From Pogonophryne albipinna (taxonomy: Eukaryota > Chordata > Actinopteri > Perciformes > Artedidraconidae): a stretch of 64,000 bases of DNA. Under the pieces are notes generated by a model. The model was given only the letters and a program-made list of their open reading frames with translations. It ran no database searches and was not told where the DNA came from. The stretch covers positions 23,276,867-23,340,866 of the forward strand of contig CM053243.1 in NCBI GenBank assembly GCA_028583405.1, given 5' to 3'. Numbering within the stretch: the stretch's first letter is position 1; the number at the start of each line of letters is the position of its first letter. Below are positions 11,893-25,115 of the stretch, piece after piece. The translations under genes were made by a program, and so were the position numbers.

Positions 11893-14272
11893 AAACACTG
11901 TTTTTTTATTAATGATCTTATACAAGGTTCCTGTGCTGCTGTCTGCTACCAGTATCTGCTGGTGTGTACACGACACAGGTGGCCATTTTATAATGCAGCC
12001 ACTTTTATCCCCTTTTTTTCACAAAACAGCGTTTACCTTTTCTTGTGATGTCGGGGGTTTAGCCCCTGGAACACTAAGGCAGGAACACTAATGCTCTGTG
12101 GTGCGCAGTGACATCTTCTACAGTATATCTGTTTCATGTCACATGCTGTAACTGCTTAATATTCACACGTACGGGCTATTTTTAGTCCTCAGTTCACCTG
12201 ACCTGCATGTCTTGGGACTGCAGGAAGCTGGAGAGACCATTACAGGGAGAATATGCTTGTTTAAAGCCCCAGCTGAGCGGCCACTGGGTTCAAACTGAGG
12301 TGACATGGGGTGTTATGTGATGGCTCTAACCTATGCAGCCATGTGGGAGACAACAGTAAGTCTCAAAACAAGGACACTGACATCATCATTTGCTAAACTG
12401 GATTTCTGCTCCTTACATTATTTATGTTAGTGGAAAATATTCACAGACCTGACGCTGTGTTCAGATTTGCTAATGAAAAAGAATAAAACCAATCACGGTC
12501 ACTTCATTATGACACCTTATAGAATTAAGAGTGTAAACCATGTTATATAAATGAGATCTTTACAGGTGCCTTGACTAAACCAAAAAGACAGGCACTTACA
12601 AGAGGTTTAACATAATCTGTTTAAAATGCTCTGGGTGGAATCAGGTGTAGTTTATAGTTGTTGAACACCTTAACAGATAAAACAGGTCAATAGTCAGAGT
12701 TGTTCCCCATGACAACGATTTTTTCCCAATAGAGACAATCGTCCTAATTTACATGGCGTATATCCGACAAGCGATATTTGCTTCTTTGATTCAAAATAGG
12801 CTTTGTTCACATTTTCCATTTTCGTTTATTTCTGATCAACCACCTCTGTTGTTAAGGTTTGTTAAGGTTTAAACTAAAACTAAAAAGGGTTATCATTAAT
12901 TTCACCAACAGGAACACATACAGACAGAAGTTTGATTTAGGCGTTTCATTTAACTACAATTGGTGAGTTTTTTTCGGACGAGCCCCTTTGTGCTTGTTCC
13001 CGACTTCATTTTCAACTCCTGCCCTTCTAATTTAAAAAAGACTTGCATTCCTGAAAATGGAAAACAAATGTGTATTTCTGATGCTGATGTTTATTCGTTA
13101 CGTGACTGACTTTCTTATGAGAATTTGATGGAGGATTTCTTTGTATTTTGTAGTTTGGAAATGTGTTGCTCAATTTTAAACAGGATGATGAATGCAATAC
13201 TAAATAGGATTTTAAGCATCCTGGAGGCTTTCAGACACAACAGCACGCTGAATGTTTATCTGAATGCAGCTTTCAGTGTCCAACACACAGCAGCCTCTTT
13301 ATTATTCTACTGTATCTCTCTATAATGCATCCACAATACACTCTATTATTTATCATGTCACGTCTCGTGTGTCCAGCTCGGCACAAACATTTTCAAAAAG
13401 AGAGAGAAGCTTTAGGTCTGACTTAATCTGTACCTATACTCCACCACTACACTGTAAACAAACACATATTGTACAGTGCATACACACAGGAGTCAGGACA
13501 CAACAATATTAGATTCAGGGACTCGGGAGAAGGTAGATTTCTAGCAGTGAAGAATATGCTATCGAGTGCAGCTCATCTATCATTAAACAGAATCATAATA
13601 TCTTGAGGGAGGCTGGAGAGGAGGAGAAGTTACAATATGGAGCGAGTGTGGGTGGATGTGAGAAACAGAAAGGAAGATACAGGGAATAAGCAGGAGTAAG
13701 ACGACGGAGCAGAAGGGCAAGTGAGAGAACAATAAGAGGTTAGAGCAGATTTGAACAGCGCAGAATAAGAGGATGCCATAGGAACTTAAAGATGCCATAT
13801 GACATGTACTGGAGTTGTAACAGGGTCAGAGCGGTGTGGTTCTGTTGTCATCATATTTATCTCACACCTGGGTTTTCAACAGCGACCAGCATCCCCTTCT
13901 CCTCCTGCCCTCCTGTCTGTTTGCCTTTCTGCCTCTGCTATCCCTTCCCTCCTCTTCCCACTCTCCTCCCACTTCCACTCCCATGAAACAACCAATGGCA
14001 TGAGACCAGTTCCAGACAGCTTCATCTCTGCTTGAGCGAGCGCTTTCATATGAATCTTTTTCTTTTTTTGGCCAGAAACATACTATTCATATTGATGTGA
14101 TTCATCAGAGGAATACTTTAACTAACACACACAAAACATGACTGAAGCCTATCTCCAAGAAATTATGTTAACCATGTTGATGTTCATTGATTCACATTCA
14201 GGAGCTTCCACGCACCGACACAGATATCTGATATAAAAGTTTATTACTCACAAAGATAAAACATAGTCTTAA

Positions 14273-14640
14273 AGGTAGGGTAGGTAATTCACTTCAGAAA
14301 CACTTTTTGTCTCTTAACATCCCGATAGCAATGAATACATTAAATGCTTTGACAATAAATACATAAAAAAATGTCATCTGTGGAAGCCGTGGCACTGTAA
14401 AAAGCATGACCAATCATCTGAGCCGGCCCGGCTAAAATAATTGGATGGCCTACCTGCCTGTCAGCCTTCCATCTTGTGCACAAACTTATCTCGTGCCCTC
14501 ATTGGTCATGTGCGCGTCCGTGTGTGTTGGAGGAGGGGCTCTGTAAGGAAGTCTGAAGGAAGGGGCAGATTTGATTTGGCTGCGTAGTTTCAAATTCTAG
14601 CGCACTCGAGCTGCTTTCTCCATCCTTAACTAGCCTACCT
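14273..14640 (+). mobile_element. TTAA-family MITE, copy 1
   Basis: TTAA at 14269-14272 and 14641-14644 frames ends AGGTAGGGTAGGTAA on the left and TAGCCTACCT on the right. The interior shares CATCCCGATAGCAATGAATA, GGAAGCCGT, AGCCGGCCCGGCTAAAATAA and GCGCACTCGAGCTG with copies at 28437, 47273 and 54809. All four copies have the same orientation. Confidence 0.8.
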
Positions 14641-15574
14641 TTAATATGTGTTACTGCTGTTGTTGGGGAACAGAGGAGTCAGAGTCACACTCTCACATTC
14701 TCCGAGGGCCCCCGTAGTGTGATAATACATTTGATATTTTTGGGTTTCCCACTGTTGGTTGGACAGAATAAGATGCAAATCAGAACAAATCAAGCAATAT
14801 GAAAACTGCCAGCTCAGACTCAGGTTGGGAAATCGTCATGAACATTTCTTTACTATTGTACAGGCTAAACGAATCAAGAAAATAATCGTGCACGGCAAAA
14901 ATTATCATTAGTTCCTCATTACCGACTTCTGACATTGGGCTTCTTTTTGTTACCTGTTGGTGTATATTTATTCAAGCTTTAGGAGTGCAAGACACAAAAC
15001 AAACAAAAAACATAATAATAATAAATATGCAAGAGGAAAAAAAAGACAAGGACACAAAGGAAATACTACAGTGGCAGCGGAGAGAGGAGAGGGACGACCG
15101 TAGAAAACGAAAACATGTGACATTCTGACAAGGACAGAGATAAAGTGACAAAAGGACGAATCCAAACCAGACTATTCGGTATACAAGGAGGAGGCTGACA
15201 CAAAAACAAAGACGGAGACATAGATAACATGAAGGCAAACAAAGATAAGAAATGGGCTTGATAGAGGTTCAGGAGGATCTGTTACTTCAAAGCAATGAAA
15301 GCTATTTAGATTATAAGTAGCACTTAACATACTCTTTAGGTCTAGCAGCATGAATGTTAGTTAGACTTGAAAATTAGGTCATTTAGCTTTTCCGGTTTCT
15401 TTTGAAAAGCCCCGTTAATTCTCAGCCTATGTATGTTGATCCACTGCTGTGCTGCGGCGACTCTTCAAACCCAGAGACAGACAGAGATGAGAGAACGGGA
15501 CCAAAGGGAGGCGAGCAGGAACAGAGCAGGACCAAGTGTGGGAAATGCCAACGGATCAAAATGTATAGGAGAAA

Positions 15575-15690
15575 TTACAGCTGCTCCAGCAGCAGCCAAT
15601 AGCTCAGAGTGATGCTCATTAGCATATGAATCATTATCATGGCGCTTGAGGCTGGAGGCAAGCAGCCATGATGCACAAAGCTCAGAGCGC
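15575..15690. promoter_or_regulatory. candidate conserved non-coding element
   Basis: The stretch around GATGCTCATTAGCATATGAA and TCATTATCATGG resembles POU/homeodomain-rich vertebrate enhancers. This is a judgement from base composition and motif style only, with no alignment. Confidence 0.22.
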
Positions 15691-16600
15691 ACAAAGCCAT
15701 GTTTACAGAGAGCACTAAGGTCTCTGAACATGTTTGCTGTCATGGCCAAACATGAAGCATTTCCTGCGCTCCTTTGTCACAGAGCAAAGAAAGCAAAACA
15801 CTTTTTAACAATAACACATGGCACACTGTAGATATTCAATTCAAGGTCACAGTGTCATCAAGAAAACCTGACTGCCCACACAACTGCGGTTCATATTCAA
15901 TGAAATAGTTTTCAGAAATATGTTCCACTATAAATTGTAAGGTGGAGGAAGAAGGCTTTCATGAGAGCCATTATTTCTGCTCTCATTAGGCTGGGTATCG
16001 AACCGTAATACGTTTTTTATACACAACTGCAATGTTTATGTGTTACACTGAGCATCGAAACCTTCAAAGTACCGAAGCTGAAATTGAATGTTTAATAACT
16101 ATTTGATCTAACAGATCCGGATTGAAATCACGTGTTTTCAACACATTTATATTTGGGCAAAGTTTTAAATATAACATACAGACCATCGGGATACATGCAG
16201 AACCCAATTTTGTAAAGCCTAAGTGAACTCAAAAATATATTAATTAAAAAACATCTGCATAATGGGTTGAGCTTGTTTATCACTAGTTAGAGTCAATCAA
16301 AAATATTGTTATTATTTTGTAAAAACGATTCAATAAAACAAAAGAATAAGAATGTTGTGTCAACATGAAAAAAGCTAGGCTAAAAATGATTCATTCAAAT
16401 TCACTCTGCTCTTTATTGCAGCTGTGTTGTATGAAATACTTCTGTTCCTGTCCATCACAGTCAAAACAGATACAAGCTTGGTCATGCAAAATTCCCAAAT
16501 GCCTTGTGGTTTGTGGGCCTTGGCTCATTTGAATAACTTTCTAAAAACATTTCAAATAAATGTCAATATTTGGAAGTGAATAATGAGCAGTGTAACTTAC

Positions 16601-16704
16601 CAGTTTCCTTTGACACCAGGTGCAGACGCCACATAGAGCCACCAGCCAAACGGCACATACTACAGATGCAACAGACACCAGGAACACACTGAGAGACACC
16701 GAGC
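16601..16704 (-). CDS. syt7: syt7 transmembrane exon (synaptotagmin-7)
   Basis: Synaptotagmin-7 is a high-affinity calcium sensor on lysosomes and synaptic and dense-core vesicles that supports slow exocytosis, facilitation and membrane repair. On the minus strand a pyrimidine-rich tract ending CTCTCTCCCTCAG precedes the exon, and a GTAAGT donor (plus 16595-16600) follows. The 104 bp encode a hydrophobic helix (VSLSVFLVSVASVVCAVWLV) and then LCGVCTWCQRKL, which matches the family's membrane exit with its palmitoylation-type cysteines and WCQRKL end. It opens in phase 1 and closes in phase 0, joining directly to GKRNK in the next exon. The extracellular N-terminus would be in an upstream exon not found here. 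Identity rests on this junction motif plus the next three exons; paralogue a or b cannot be told. Confidence 0.85.
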
Positions 16705-19700
16705 CTGAGGGAGAGAGACACAGAGAGGAGGGTATTAGTGCATTTATTATAACACTTGCCCTGTTGGGTCTCCTGAGATTCAAAGTCGATGTTGGAGTAT
16801 AAATACGGAGTGTGAGAAAATGCCCCGTTTCAGTGGAGAACGTACTGTATAATCATAACCATGCATTGTAATGTGGCTTCCTTCCCCTCTCCATTCATCC
16901 TTGTCATTTGGCATCTGTCATCAGTAAGACACAAAGATAAATGTAACGGGAGTGGGAGGGAAGTGACATGGAGGCACTGAAACTACTTCATGCTCATGTT
17001 CCCTGCATGTATCAATAGGAGATGCGCACATGTCAGGAAGAGATAATATCATGGGGCCAGAAGCCATGCAATTACTAGCTTCCGTTTTCTCTCTTCTATC
17101 TTGTAAATCCTTCAGCAATTCTGTTCGCGTCTTGACAGATGAAAACTTCTTCCACAGCCTTCTATTCCTCATCTCTAAGTCTTTCAATTACCGCCTCTCA
17201 ACAATGCCGTTCATTCAGTTTCAGCCGCCTTGTCTGCCAAGTCATTCAAAATGCAAAAGCACGCTGGCAAAACACTACACAACAACACAAACACAACATT
17301 GAGCTCATAACTCTGCTACATCCTTTTTCTCAACACAACAGGAGATCTTTTCTCTAAGCCTCTTTCTACGTGAAACATTTATACGTTTCTTTCCGTGCCA
17401 ACATCAGAGGAAGTGGATTAGCTAAGCCAATGTAATCATCCTGATCCACCTTCTTTCTACACATTTTATAAGCTTCCTTTCTACGTCTCTTTCAGCTGCA
17501 TTATGCACCTTTTCAACAAAGTGTGTCTGTTATTATTTAGTAACATTAGTATTCCTACAAGTCATCACTAATAACAAAAAAATGGTCACTAAACCTTTCT
17601 AAAAGCTCAGGGGGCTTTTTCAAGTTTCACCAATGCAAGCATACCAATTATTACAGGGCATTATTGAGTTGGGTTAAAACAGTGTTCACTTGGAGGCTCT
17701 CTGGTTTGTCGCATGGCTGCCCATCTCTCTTTTTTCCATACTTTTATTTCTATCTACTTTAAACGTATTGATTACTTTCAGTATTAAGGGATTCAATGCC
17801 CAACAATGCTTGAGGGAAAAATCAGTGCCAACTTCGGTTTAGTTCTTTAGTTTTAAAAAAAAAGGGGAAAAAAGGATATCAGAAGAAGGTTACTTGAATA
17901 CAAGTTTCAAATGAACTGCCTGAGGCACATAGCATTGAATAAATATACTTGGAGGGCTGTTTAGAAATTGATTTTGTTGTTGTTGTTGTTCACAAAGATA
18001 ATTAACCACAAGGCTGCCTGGTACAACCTTATATTAAATCTGTCCTTGTATGTCTCCAACAGGCTCATCCAGCTTACATTTATGCAAGGTTTTTATCCTT
18101 GTATTTAGCCGTTTGAATTCCTCCACTTATTAAAGTGTCAGCTCCTCTTTACCAACCAGCCTCACCCAAATTAAATTATATTTGCCCGTTAAATCAGGTA
18201 TCTATTTTTAAATGGTGAGTTATTAGACATGGCAGAATATGGTGTTGGCTTGATTATAGGGTTCAATTTGTTCTCGCTCTGAGCCTTTCAGTCTGACAGC
18301 AGAGAAAGTGTTGTGGTAACATCACTTTCAAAAGCGTTGTAATGCTTTACAGATAAGTGTTCTCAATCTCACGGGTGTTTCCTTGACAATTTGGAGCAAC
18401 ACAGAGAAAAAACTGAAAGTAATATATGTTGAAACACAGCTAAAGATGCTGAAACACACACTGCAGCTGGAGAGAACAAAAGCAGGAGGAAAGAACAATG
18501 ACTTTCCTTTTAAAACGGCCAGACACTATCATTTTCCACAAGCAAATCAAAAATGATAAAACATTATGTAATAACAAAGTTTAACAAGGCAGTCATGATT
18601 GTCACTGTTCAGTTCATTGGTTCAAGTTGAAGATGTTTTGTTATATGAACGTGATAGATTAGCTGCTCGAGACGTGTTTGTTGCATAAGTCATTTCAAAA
18701 TGAACTCCAGGACCTATATTATGAAAACAACAAAAGTTACCAATTCGACCAATCCTAGGCAATAATACTTATAATAAAACCAAATTTGTTACTGAAAAGT
18801 CAGCAGCACAATCTTACAGCCTCAACATCCAATTGAGAATGTATATTTTCTGGAACAGTCACAAGTTATAGCTCTACATTTCAGCACCATGGACAGAGTC
18901 CCTCCCCACTGGCCCTTTACCCGCAGGCTAAATTGAGACCTGATGGACAAACTGGCCTGAGCTGGTACAAATAAAGCTAACGGCATGATTGTTTTGCGGG
19001 TTCCTAATTTAGGTTGTATTCAACTGCAAGAATGAGTTTGTATCTCCCTCATTTGGCCTTCTTTGGATCATGTTCCCAGTTTCTGTCCCATAGATATTCC
19101 ATCGACAGTACATATGGGGGTAATCTGGGTGCACTTCGAGATCTGAATACACAGTTGTAGATTCTCATTCACATTCCCAAATTGCAAAGAGATAAGATGC
19201 ACTTACTAAACTCTCACCAAACATATTTGCAAGAGTAACGCCCCAATTCCTACAGAGAAACCTAATTTAGAGTCACATCTTTTAACCCTGCTCTGTGGTT
19301 CAGCTCTCACTTTACTACAACAACATTCACAACAAACATTTGTTTTGTCTCAGCTGCTAGCCCCACAAGGAATATGTATGTAGCGTATCTTGAGAAAAAG
19401 ATCAATGCGAAGGAGTGAGCTCATAACCTCAAAATCCACTACTCCCTCTCACAAAATGAACATCTGTTGCATTAAACTGGCCTCATATATGTACTTATCA
19501 TTATCCACCAGCACCTGAGCTTTTTAAGTACTTTTAAAATGTTATTAGAAACATTACATAACTGGGTTTCTATGCGTCTTACTCATATCTGTATTTGTAG
19601 TGAACGTATACAGTACATAAAATATAGTACAAGCAAATTCAGTTCGATGGCAAAGCTCCACACCAAAGCGAAGCAACAAATGGACACATAAATGTTAACA

Positions 19701-22700
19701 ATTCATGACAGAGCATGGAGCTCAGTGAACCAAAATGACCTGTGTCGAGCAACTGCTCCTCCACTTTAAAGAGAGCCAGCTGAGGTGGTTCGGCCACCTG
19801 GGACGAACCCCTCTCTTTGGAGTTACAGTGGCCTCCACTGCCTGCAGGGTGGCCAAGGGACAGGCTGGACATCTGGCTACAGGAAGCTGCTCCTCCACTA
19901 GCCCAGCTGGGTTGGAACTGAATAAGATGTAATCTAGATCAATCAAGCAGCTGATGGCTGACATTAGATGTCACTCATCAGCCTCATCACTGTTGCTTCA
20001 GTTTAGCTGCAGTGGGCTTTGATTTGTTGGTGGTTTTAGATTCTACTTCAGTGATCATGAATTAAAATGTTCATGAAGATACTGATGTTTTTTCCAAAGA
20101 TTGTATCGGAATTTACATAATAACTTAGTTAGTTATTGTGTTCAGTATAAACACAAATACATATTACACACACAACAACAAGCACTCAAGGTCCACTTCA
20201 TAGTTTTTGACACAACTTTCAGCCAAATCACATTTGCTCAGCTGTCATTGAGATTGATATTCAAAAATCAGAGGCCCCTATAGGATTTCATCCACAGCTT
20301 GTCTCAAACATGTTGGTTTAAAGTTCCCACTATATGGCTCTATTGATTCTGAATTATAACGTGTCTGCTCTGAGATCTGTGATGAAAATGGTCTTGATAA
20401 CAAAATAATGATAATAATAATAATAACATTAATAAAGAGTAGTTGACATGCTCTACTGCTGTTATGATGTAATGTCAGCTCGCGAAAGGTTAAATAAATG
20501 AGGATTCAATTACCTCCAGATTCAGCACCCACTGTGCTGTGTTTGGTATCACACTGGGCACCTCCCATGGCTCCCAGTGTAAACAAGAGACTCTTCAGTA
20601 CTGCTTAATTCACTCAAACTTTCTCCCTCTCTCGTACTTGTTCACTCTCAGTTACAGTAACCGCATGAAGTCTAAGATCATTAAGTTAATAATCCCTAAA
20701 CGTAATGCATACACACATATTTATATTTAATTACAGGAAGTAGTGTGCCATCTCTATATTTTCATATTAATTAAGTTATTCTTGTCGACCACCTTCCTAC
20801 TTGCAGACTCTTTGCCAACATGCCATTGCTTTCCATTGTGGTAATTATATAATTTATAAGACAATTGATTAGAACCTTTCATTAGAAAAATAACCTTAAA
20901 AACTGTTTCTCTCTTTCTTTCTCTCTACTTGCAGCACTCTCTCTCCCCCACAGTCACAGCATAGTCTTCAAAATGATTCAGCAATTCACAACAAATGATT
21001 GAACACTGAATTCCTAATGAAGGTATTCACTAGGAGTTTATTTTAAACTGAGATTGGTAATGTTTATTTCTTTTTCTCAACATAATGATGGGTGACTGAT
21101 GAAAAGCCAACTGATAAATCACTGTTATAGACTTTTACGTTAAAGTGTAACATTATGTACTGAAGTTTTTACTAGCTTCACTCCAGTTTGATATTTTGAG
21201 TAGTTGTTTGAACTCAGCTGAGATCAGATTGTTTACCTTTTCTCAGTCGCCAGATGTGCCACAAAAATATCACTTTTCTGTGTGGCGTTGTTAGGTGTAA
21301 AAAGATTATTGGGGAACGACTTGATTGGCAAACGCAATACTAGCTAATGTCACATGATGCGGTATTTCACATTTCCCTCGTTGTTAAACACAGGTGATAC
21401 GAATTGGACTGAGAACGTCAGCCCTGTTTGTTTGTGCATTGTATCAGTTTGGGTTATTATTGTTACCTCTGTCGAGCAAACACAGTTTCATGGCGTTATC
21501 TTGTTGCTTCCTGTTTGTAGTCCTCTTCTATGACAAGCTATGGTTAGCATAGCGTTAGCCATGTTTTTCCTGGAGTGTCACTCCGCCTTACATCTGATAA
21601 CTTTTTATCAGCGGTTTAAGTTTTCTTCGAAATACAAACTTGAGTTTTCGAAGATAATTCACAGTTTATGGCGACTACATTAACTGTCTCCTTGAGGAAA
21701 AGCACAGACTGCCAACTAACGAAATAAGATGACACTGTGCTGTGGCAACAGGCAATTAGCCGCATGTGCCATCCACTTTGGGCATGCGCATTATTGTTCT
21801 CCCACACTGAAGGCAATTGTGAGCATAGCGCTTTGCCTTTTGTATCCCATTACAGTTACATAAAACAGATGTCATCAGATTACTGGTACATTTAAACAAA
21901 ATGGGGATTACTTGTAGGATTACTATGTCACAAAGAAAGAATTGAGCATTTCATGTTTTGTGTAAAAGAAGCAGATGTTGTTTCTGTTTGTAAGCTCTAA
22001 TGTTCTTGTACAGGTAATAAAGTAACGTGTTATAGCAGAAAGTTTAATACAGCGTATTTCTGGTATATTCATTTTAATGATGTCACCTGATATATAGGAT
22101 GTGTGTTAAACTTGAATATTCCTAAAATGATGTCCCATTTTAAGTAGAAGTAGATTAGCGCAAATGGTCTTTTCTTCCACTTTTGTGTTATAATCAAAAG
22201 GTGTTTTTTTGGCTATTTGTGAGTAGGTAAGGTACAGTACAACCTGTGATTTCTGCCTTGAGTAAAATGATTACCCGTTGATAAGTATTTTTCATAAAGT
22301 CATTTTAGGCTTTCAAGGGCGGAACTCAGTAGGTTATCTGTAAGAGTTTTTTGTATGATCTGGAAACTTAAATTAATAAAAGGAGAAAATATGATGTCAA
22401 TTCTTGGACCTTCTCAAATATAACTATACTTTAATTACAGTTTCCAGATATTAGAAGAGGCCATGAGATGATGTGTGTTATTGAGTCACACAGTTAGAGA
22501 GACAATGGTCCTTCTGAATTATCAATAGATGTATTCATGTTAAGTGAGCTGACTTCGAGGTTAGAGGAAGTTCAGAGAAGGCCTTAGGATATAAGAACAG
22601 TTAACCTTTGTTAGTTAACTAATCCTATGCATGTCATGAGACGATGACGTTTAAACATATACAAGTGTCGCTTTCAGAGAGAAAAACATGTGACATTTGT

Positions 22701-22867
22701 GTGATAGGCTGCATGATAAAATGTGTGTGTGATCCCAGCTATACATTGGTCATCTGTTAACATCTCCTTGTAAGAAGATGGGGCGGAGTCAACAAACTGA
22801 CTCATTGCCTAGGGTCCCGCTCAGAAGTGAAACCGGCCAATGGAGAACTACCAGCTCACAGTCTAGA
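16705..22867 (-). other. syt7: probable syt7 first intron, proximal part
   Basis: No exon was recognised. It holds a LINE scrap at 19706-19930, a (GTT)n run near 17970-17990, an (AAT)n run at about 20404-20428 and otherwise AT-rich unique-looking sequence. Calling it intron assumes exon 1 lies further right. Confidence 0.45.
19706..19930 (+). pseudogene. LINE C-terminal fragment (LRWFGHL motif)
   Basis: One frame reads ESQLRWFGHLGRTP, the motif after the reverse-transcriptase domain in a large group of fish LINE proteins (LRWFGHV.RM). The conserved part is short, the following sequence has lost the usual RPRGRP..RW.D segment, and no LINE ends can be seen. It is a dead scrap; the clade is not assigned. 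Confidence 0.55.
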
Positions 22868-24034
22868 GAGGCTTCTCAATACTCAAATTTCCCCTCCTCG
22901 ACTCCTCGACTCCTCGGTCCTCCGGTAGTGACCCGGAAATGAATTTCAGCGCGCATTTTGAAGGACATCTAATTTCTCTAAATGCACACCGAGGACCGAG
23001 GACCGAGGACCGAGGACCGAGCATCGAGCGTCGAGGAGGCTCTCTGGAGGAGCTATAACCGAGGATACACTGATGGTTCCTCCACGGCTCCTCCGCGGAT
23101 GCATTTCCGGGAACGGTGGAGGCGTGACGCACGGCCGGACTTATCTCAGCCAATGACAGCTCTGCATGCATCCTCTGGATATTATTTTAGAAACTGCTTT
23201 CATCGCGTCGCGATGTTTACAGTGAGAACAGCTGTGAGGTGCAGAAAGCAGAGCAGTGTACAATATATATCACTCAGTATAACAGGCCTACATTACTCTC
23301 TTTATTTGCTGTAGTTTAGTAGATATCTACAAACAAAGAGTCGATATTTTTCTAAGACCATTTAGTGCTTCACATAATAAAATACACAACGGCTGTAGCC
23401 TGATTATGCTTTAGGAGCTGTAGGTGTGTGTGGTACAGTGTGTAGGTGTGTGTGTGGTACAGTGTGTAGGTGTGTGTTGTACAGTGCGTAGATGCGGCTG
23501 ACAGACGGGTCTCAGTTGGTTTGGTGTCCTCTGCTTACTTGTAATACTTGTAAATACAACTTTTGGCCCGTAATTTCAATTCCCCATTTCAGCGACCAGA
23601 GAGGGGGGGATATATCCAGTCTCTGATTGTGTTATTATGAGAGTGCTCTCATACTTTAAATTGTATATATTTATATAAATATATTTGTGTGTCCGCATCT
23701 GTAGCCTGTTATTGTCTCATTATACCGCACTCTCAATTAATTAAAAGTAAATATATGGGGGAACAATGTTCAGCTGATGTAACAGAGATTATAAAATACA
23801 GCGCTATGACAAAACACTCGACAGCTGATGCAGCTGTTGCCACGTAATAATGAACGGACGTCGCTTTAATATGACCGCTCAGAGGAGAGGAGTTCTCATT
23901 TCTTTAAACGTCTGCTGCTTCCCCTCCTCTCTCCTCGGTCCTCCGCTCGCATCTCCTGTGGGCGGGACTAAGTCTCGAGGAGGGGAGTCGAGGAGGGGAG
24001 TCGAGGAGGGGAAATTTAAGAATTGTGAAGCCTC
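22868..24034 (+). mobile_element. long inverted-repeat element, copy A
   Basis: The termini are GAGGCTTCTCAATACTCAAA on the left and, complemented, GAGGCTTCACAATTCTTAAA on the right, both leading into TTTCCCCTCCTCGACTCC. About 1.17 kb. Internal GAGGACC subrepeats occur at 22985-23025. Most of the interior recurs reverse-complemented at 56181-57305. No transposase frame is present. Copy B has a 3-bp target duplication, which fits a PIF/Harbinger-type derivative. Confidence 0.7.
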
Positions 24035-24411
24035 TTAGGGCTCGCCCAGAAGTGAAATCGCCAATAACAAATAGCTAGGGAGGAATAACCAACACAACTC
24101 CTCCCCACTTGTGTGTATAAATATTATGATATTCTTATGTTTGGCGCTCTTTTTCTAACTGGCTGTCGTGGTACGTATATCACACGGTGGTAGGAATTGA
24201 GCCCGGAGTACTCTGTATTTTGTACTATTGCAGAGTGCTCTGTATTGTGTATTGTTGCTTTTACCATTAAAACAGATTATTGTTTAATCTTTATTCTGGT
24301 GCTTTGAGTTCCTTCTTTTATAATTTGACCAGCTCATCAGTCATCAAGGGACGCGTGGAGCAGAGGTGAACCTTCCACCACCGCCATTGGGTGGTGCTCC
24401 AACAGTAACTA
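24035..24411 (+). repeat. possible LTR remnant (promoter, poly-A signal, R-U5-like)
   Basis: CCAAT at 24060-24064, TATAAATA near 24117, ATTAAA near 24267 and a terminal GGTGGTGCTCCAACA ending in CA at 24411 together look like the 3' part of a retroelement LTR. Copy A appears to have inserted into it, since CAGAAGTGAAA and CCAAT recur on both sides (near 22820 and 24050). No second LTR, primer-binding site or coding region was found, and the left boundary is undefined. Confidence 0.3.
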
Positions 24412-24453
24412 GTCATTTTAACAGAATACATTTTTTGTAACCCTGTCATGTTA

Positions 24454-24570
24454 AATCTTTAACTGTGAAAAGTGGGCGCACAACCATCCTACAGAGCGAC
24501 AGTGTGCCAAAGACTGTAGTTCAAGTTGAAAAACATGATTGCTCTGATCTATTTTTCATCTATTTGTAAA
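24454..24570 (+). repeat. dispersed direct repeat, copy 1
   Basis: Matches 30082-30208 in the same orientation. The last 58 bases, from ACTGTAGTTCAAGTTG to TCATCTATTTGTAAA, are identical. Function and class are unknown. Confidence 0.8.
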
Positions 24571-24624
24571 CCAACCCTCCCAAACTTTTTGGTTGCCATG
24601 CTATCCTGTGTGCTGGTGTGTGCA

Positions 24625-24815
24625 GGGGAAGCAGGCTGTGGGTAGCGGATCCAACAGACTGAACAAACTGATCCACAGGGTCAGTGCTGGTGTGGGGGGC
24701 TGGACTCTCTGAAGGCCCTGTCGGAGAGGAGGGTGCTGTCCAGGGTACAGATCATCTTAGACAATGTCTCCCACCCACTCCATGTCATGCTGGTCAGGCA
24801 CATGAGTTTCATGTG
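24625..24815 (+). pseudogene. LINE reverse-transcriptase C-terminal scrap
   Basis: The frames read NRLNKLIHRVSAGVG and, after a shift, LDSLKALSERRVLSRVQIIL then DNVSHPLHVMLV. These correspond to the same region as RLNKLVRKASSVVG and NPSHPLHAELV in the LINE at 38198-39180. Frameshifted and short; relic of a CR1/L2/Rex-type LINE. Confidence 0.6.
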
Positions 24816-25115
24816 ATTTTATCTTTTAATGGAAATTAAAATTGACATTTTCCTTTAACTTGTTATGTTCATTTAATGCTTTTTCTAATTTTCTAATTTC
24901 CACCCATCTTGACAGTGAAATTAAAACACAATTTAAATTAATATATCCAATTGTAGAATAATGATAAATAACATGAGCAGCTCTGGATTTTGATGTCACA
25001 CATTTATCCAGAATTATTTTAATTTCTTAATTACTCAGTAGTACTAAAGAAAACCTTTGTTATGCTGCCAGCATGTGGGGCTGATGTACAATTCTTATTC
25101 ATCACACTGTGTTAG

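Larger units (their letters stand above)
8738..16600 (-). other. syt7: syt7 intron between transmembrane and juxtamembrane exons
   Basis: 7.9 kb holding two inverted-repeat elements (10591-11315 and 14273-14640), a (GAA)n tract, and an AT-rich possible conserved element around 15575-15690. No additional exon with convincing splice sites and frame was found. Confidence 0.55.

Noticed and set aside
12180..12260. Possible micro-exon of syt7 on the minus strand (TTCCTGCAG ... GTCAGG)
   Set aside because: Only about 15 nt would lie between the weak sites and they add no conserved syt7 residues.
13583..14035. Short frames on both strands near 13.6-14.0 kb
   Set aside because: Pyrimidine/purine-biased sequence gives chance open frames; no domain or exon signal.
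15966..16180. GGGTATCGAACCGTAATAC segment as a hAT or EnSpm end
   Set aside because: No matching opposite end or target duplication could be found.
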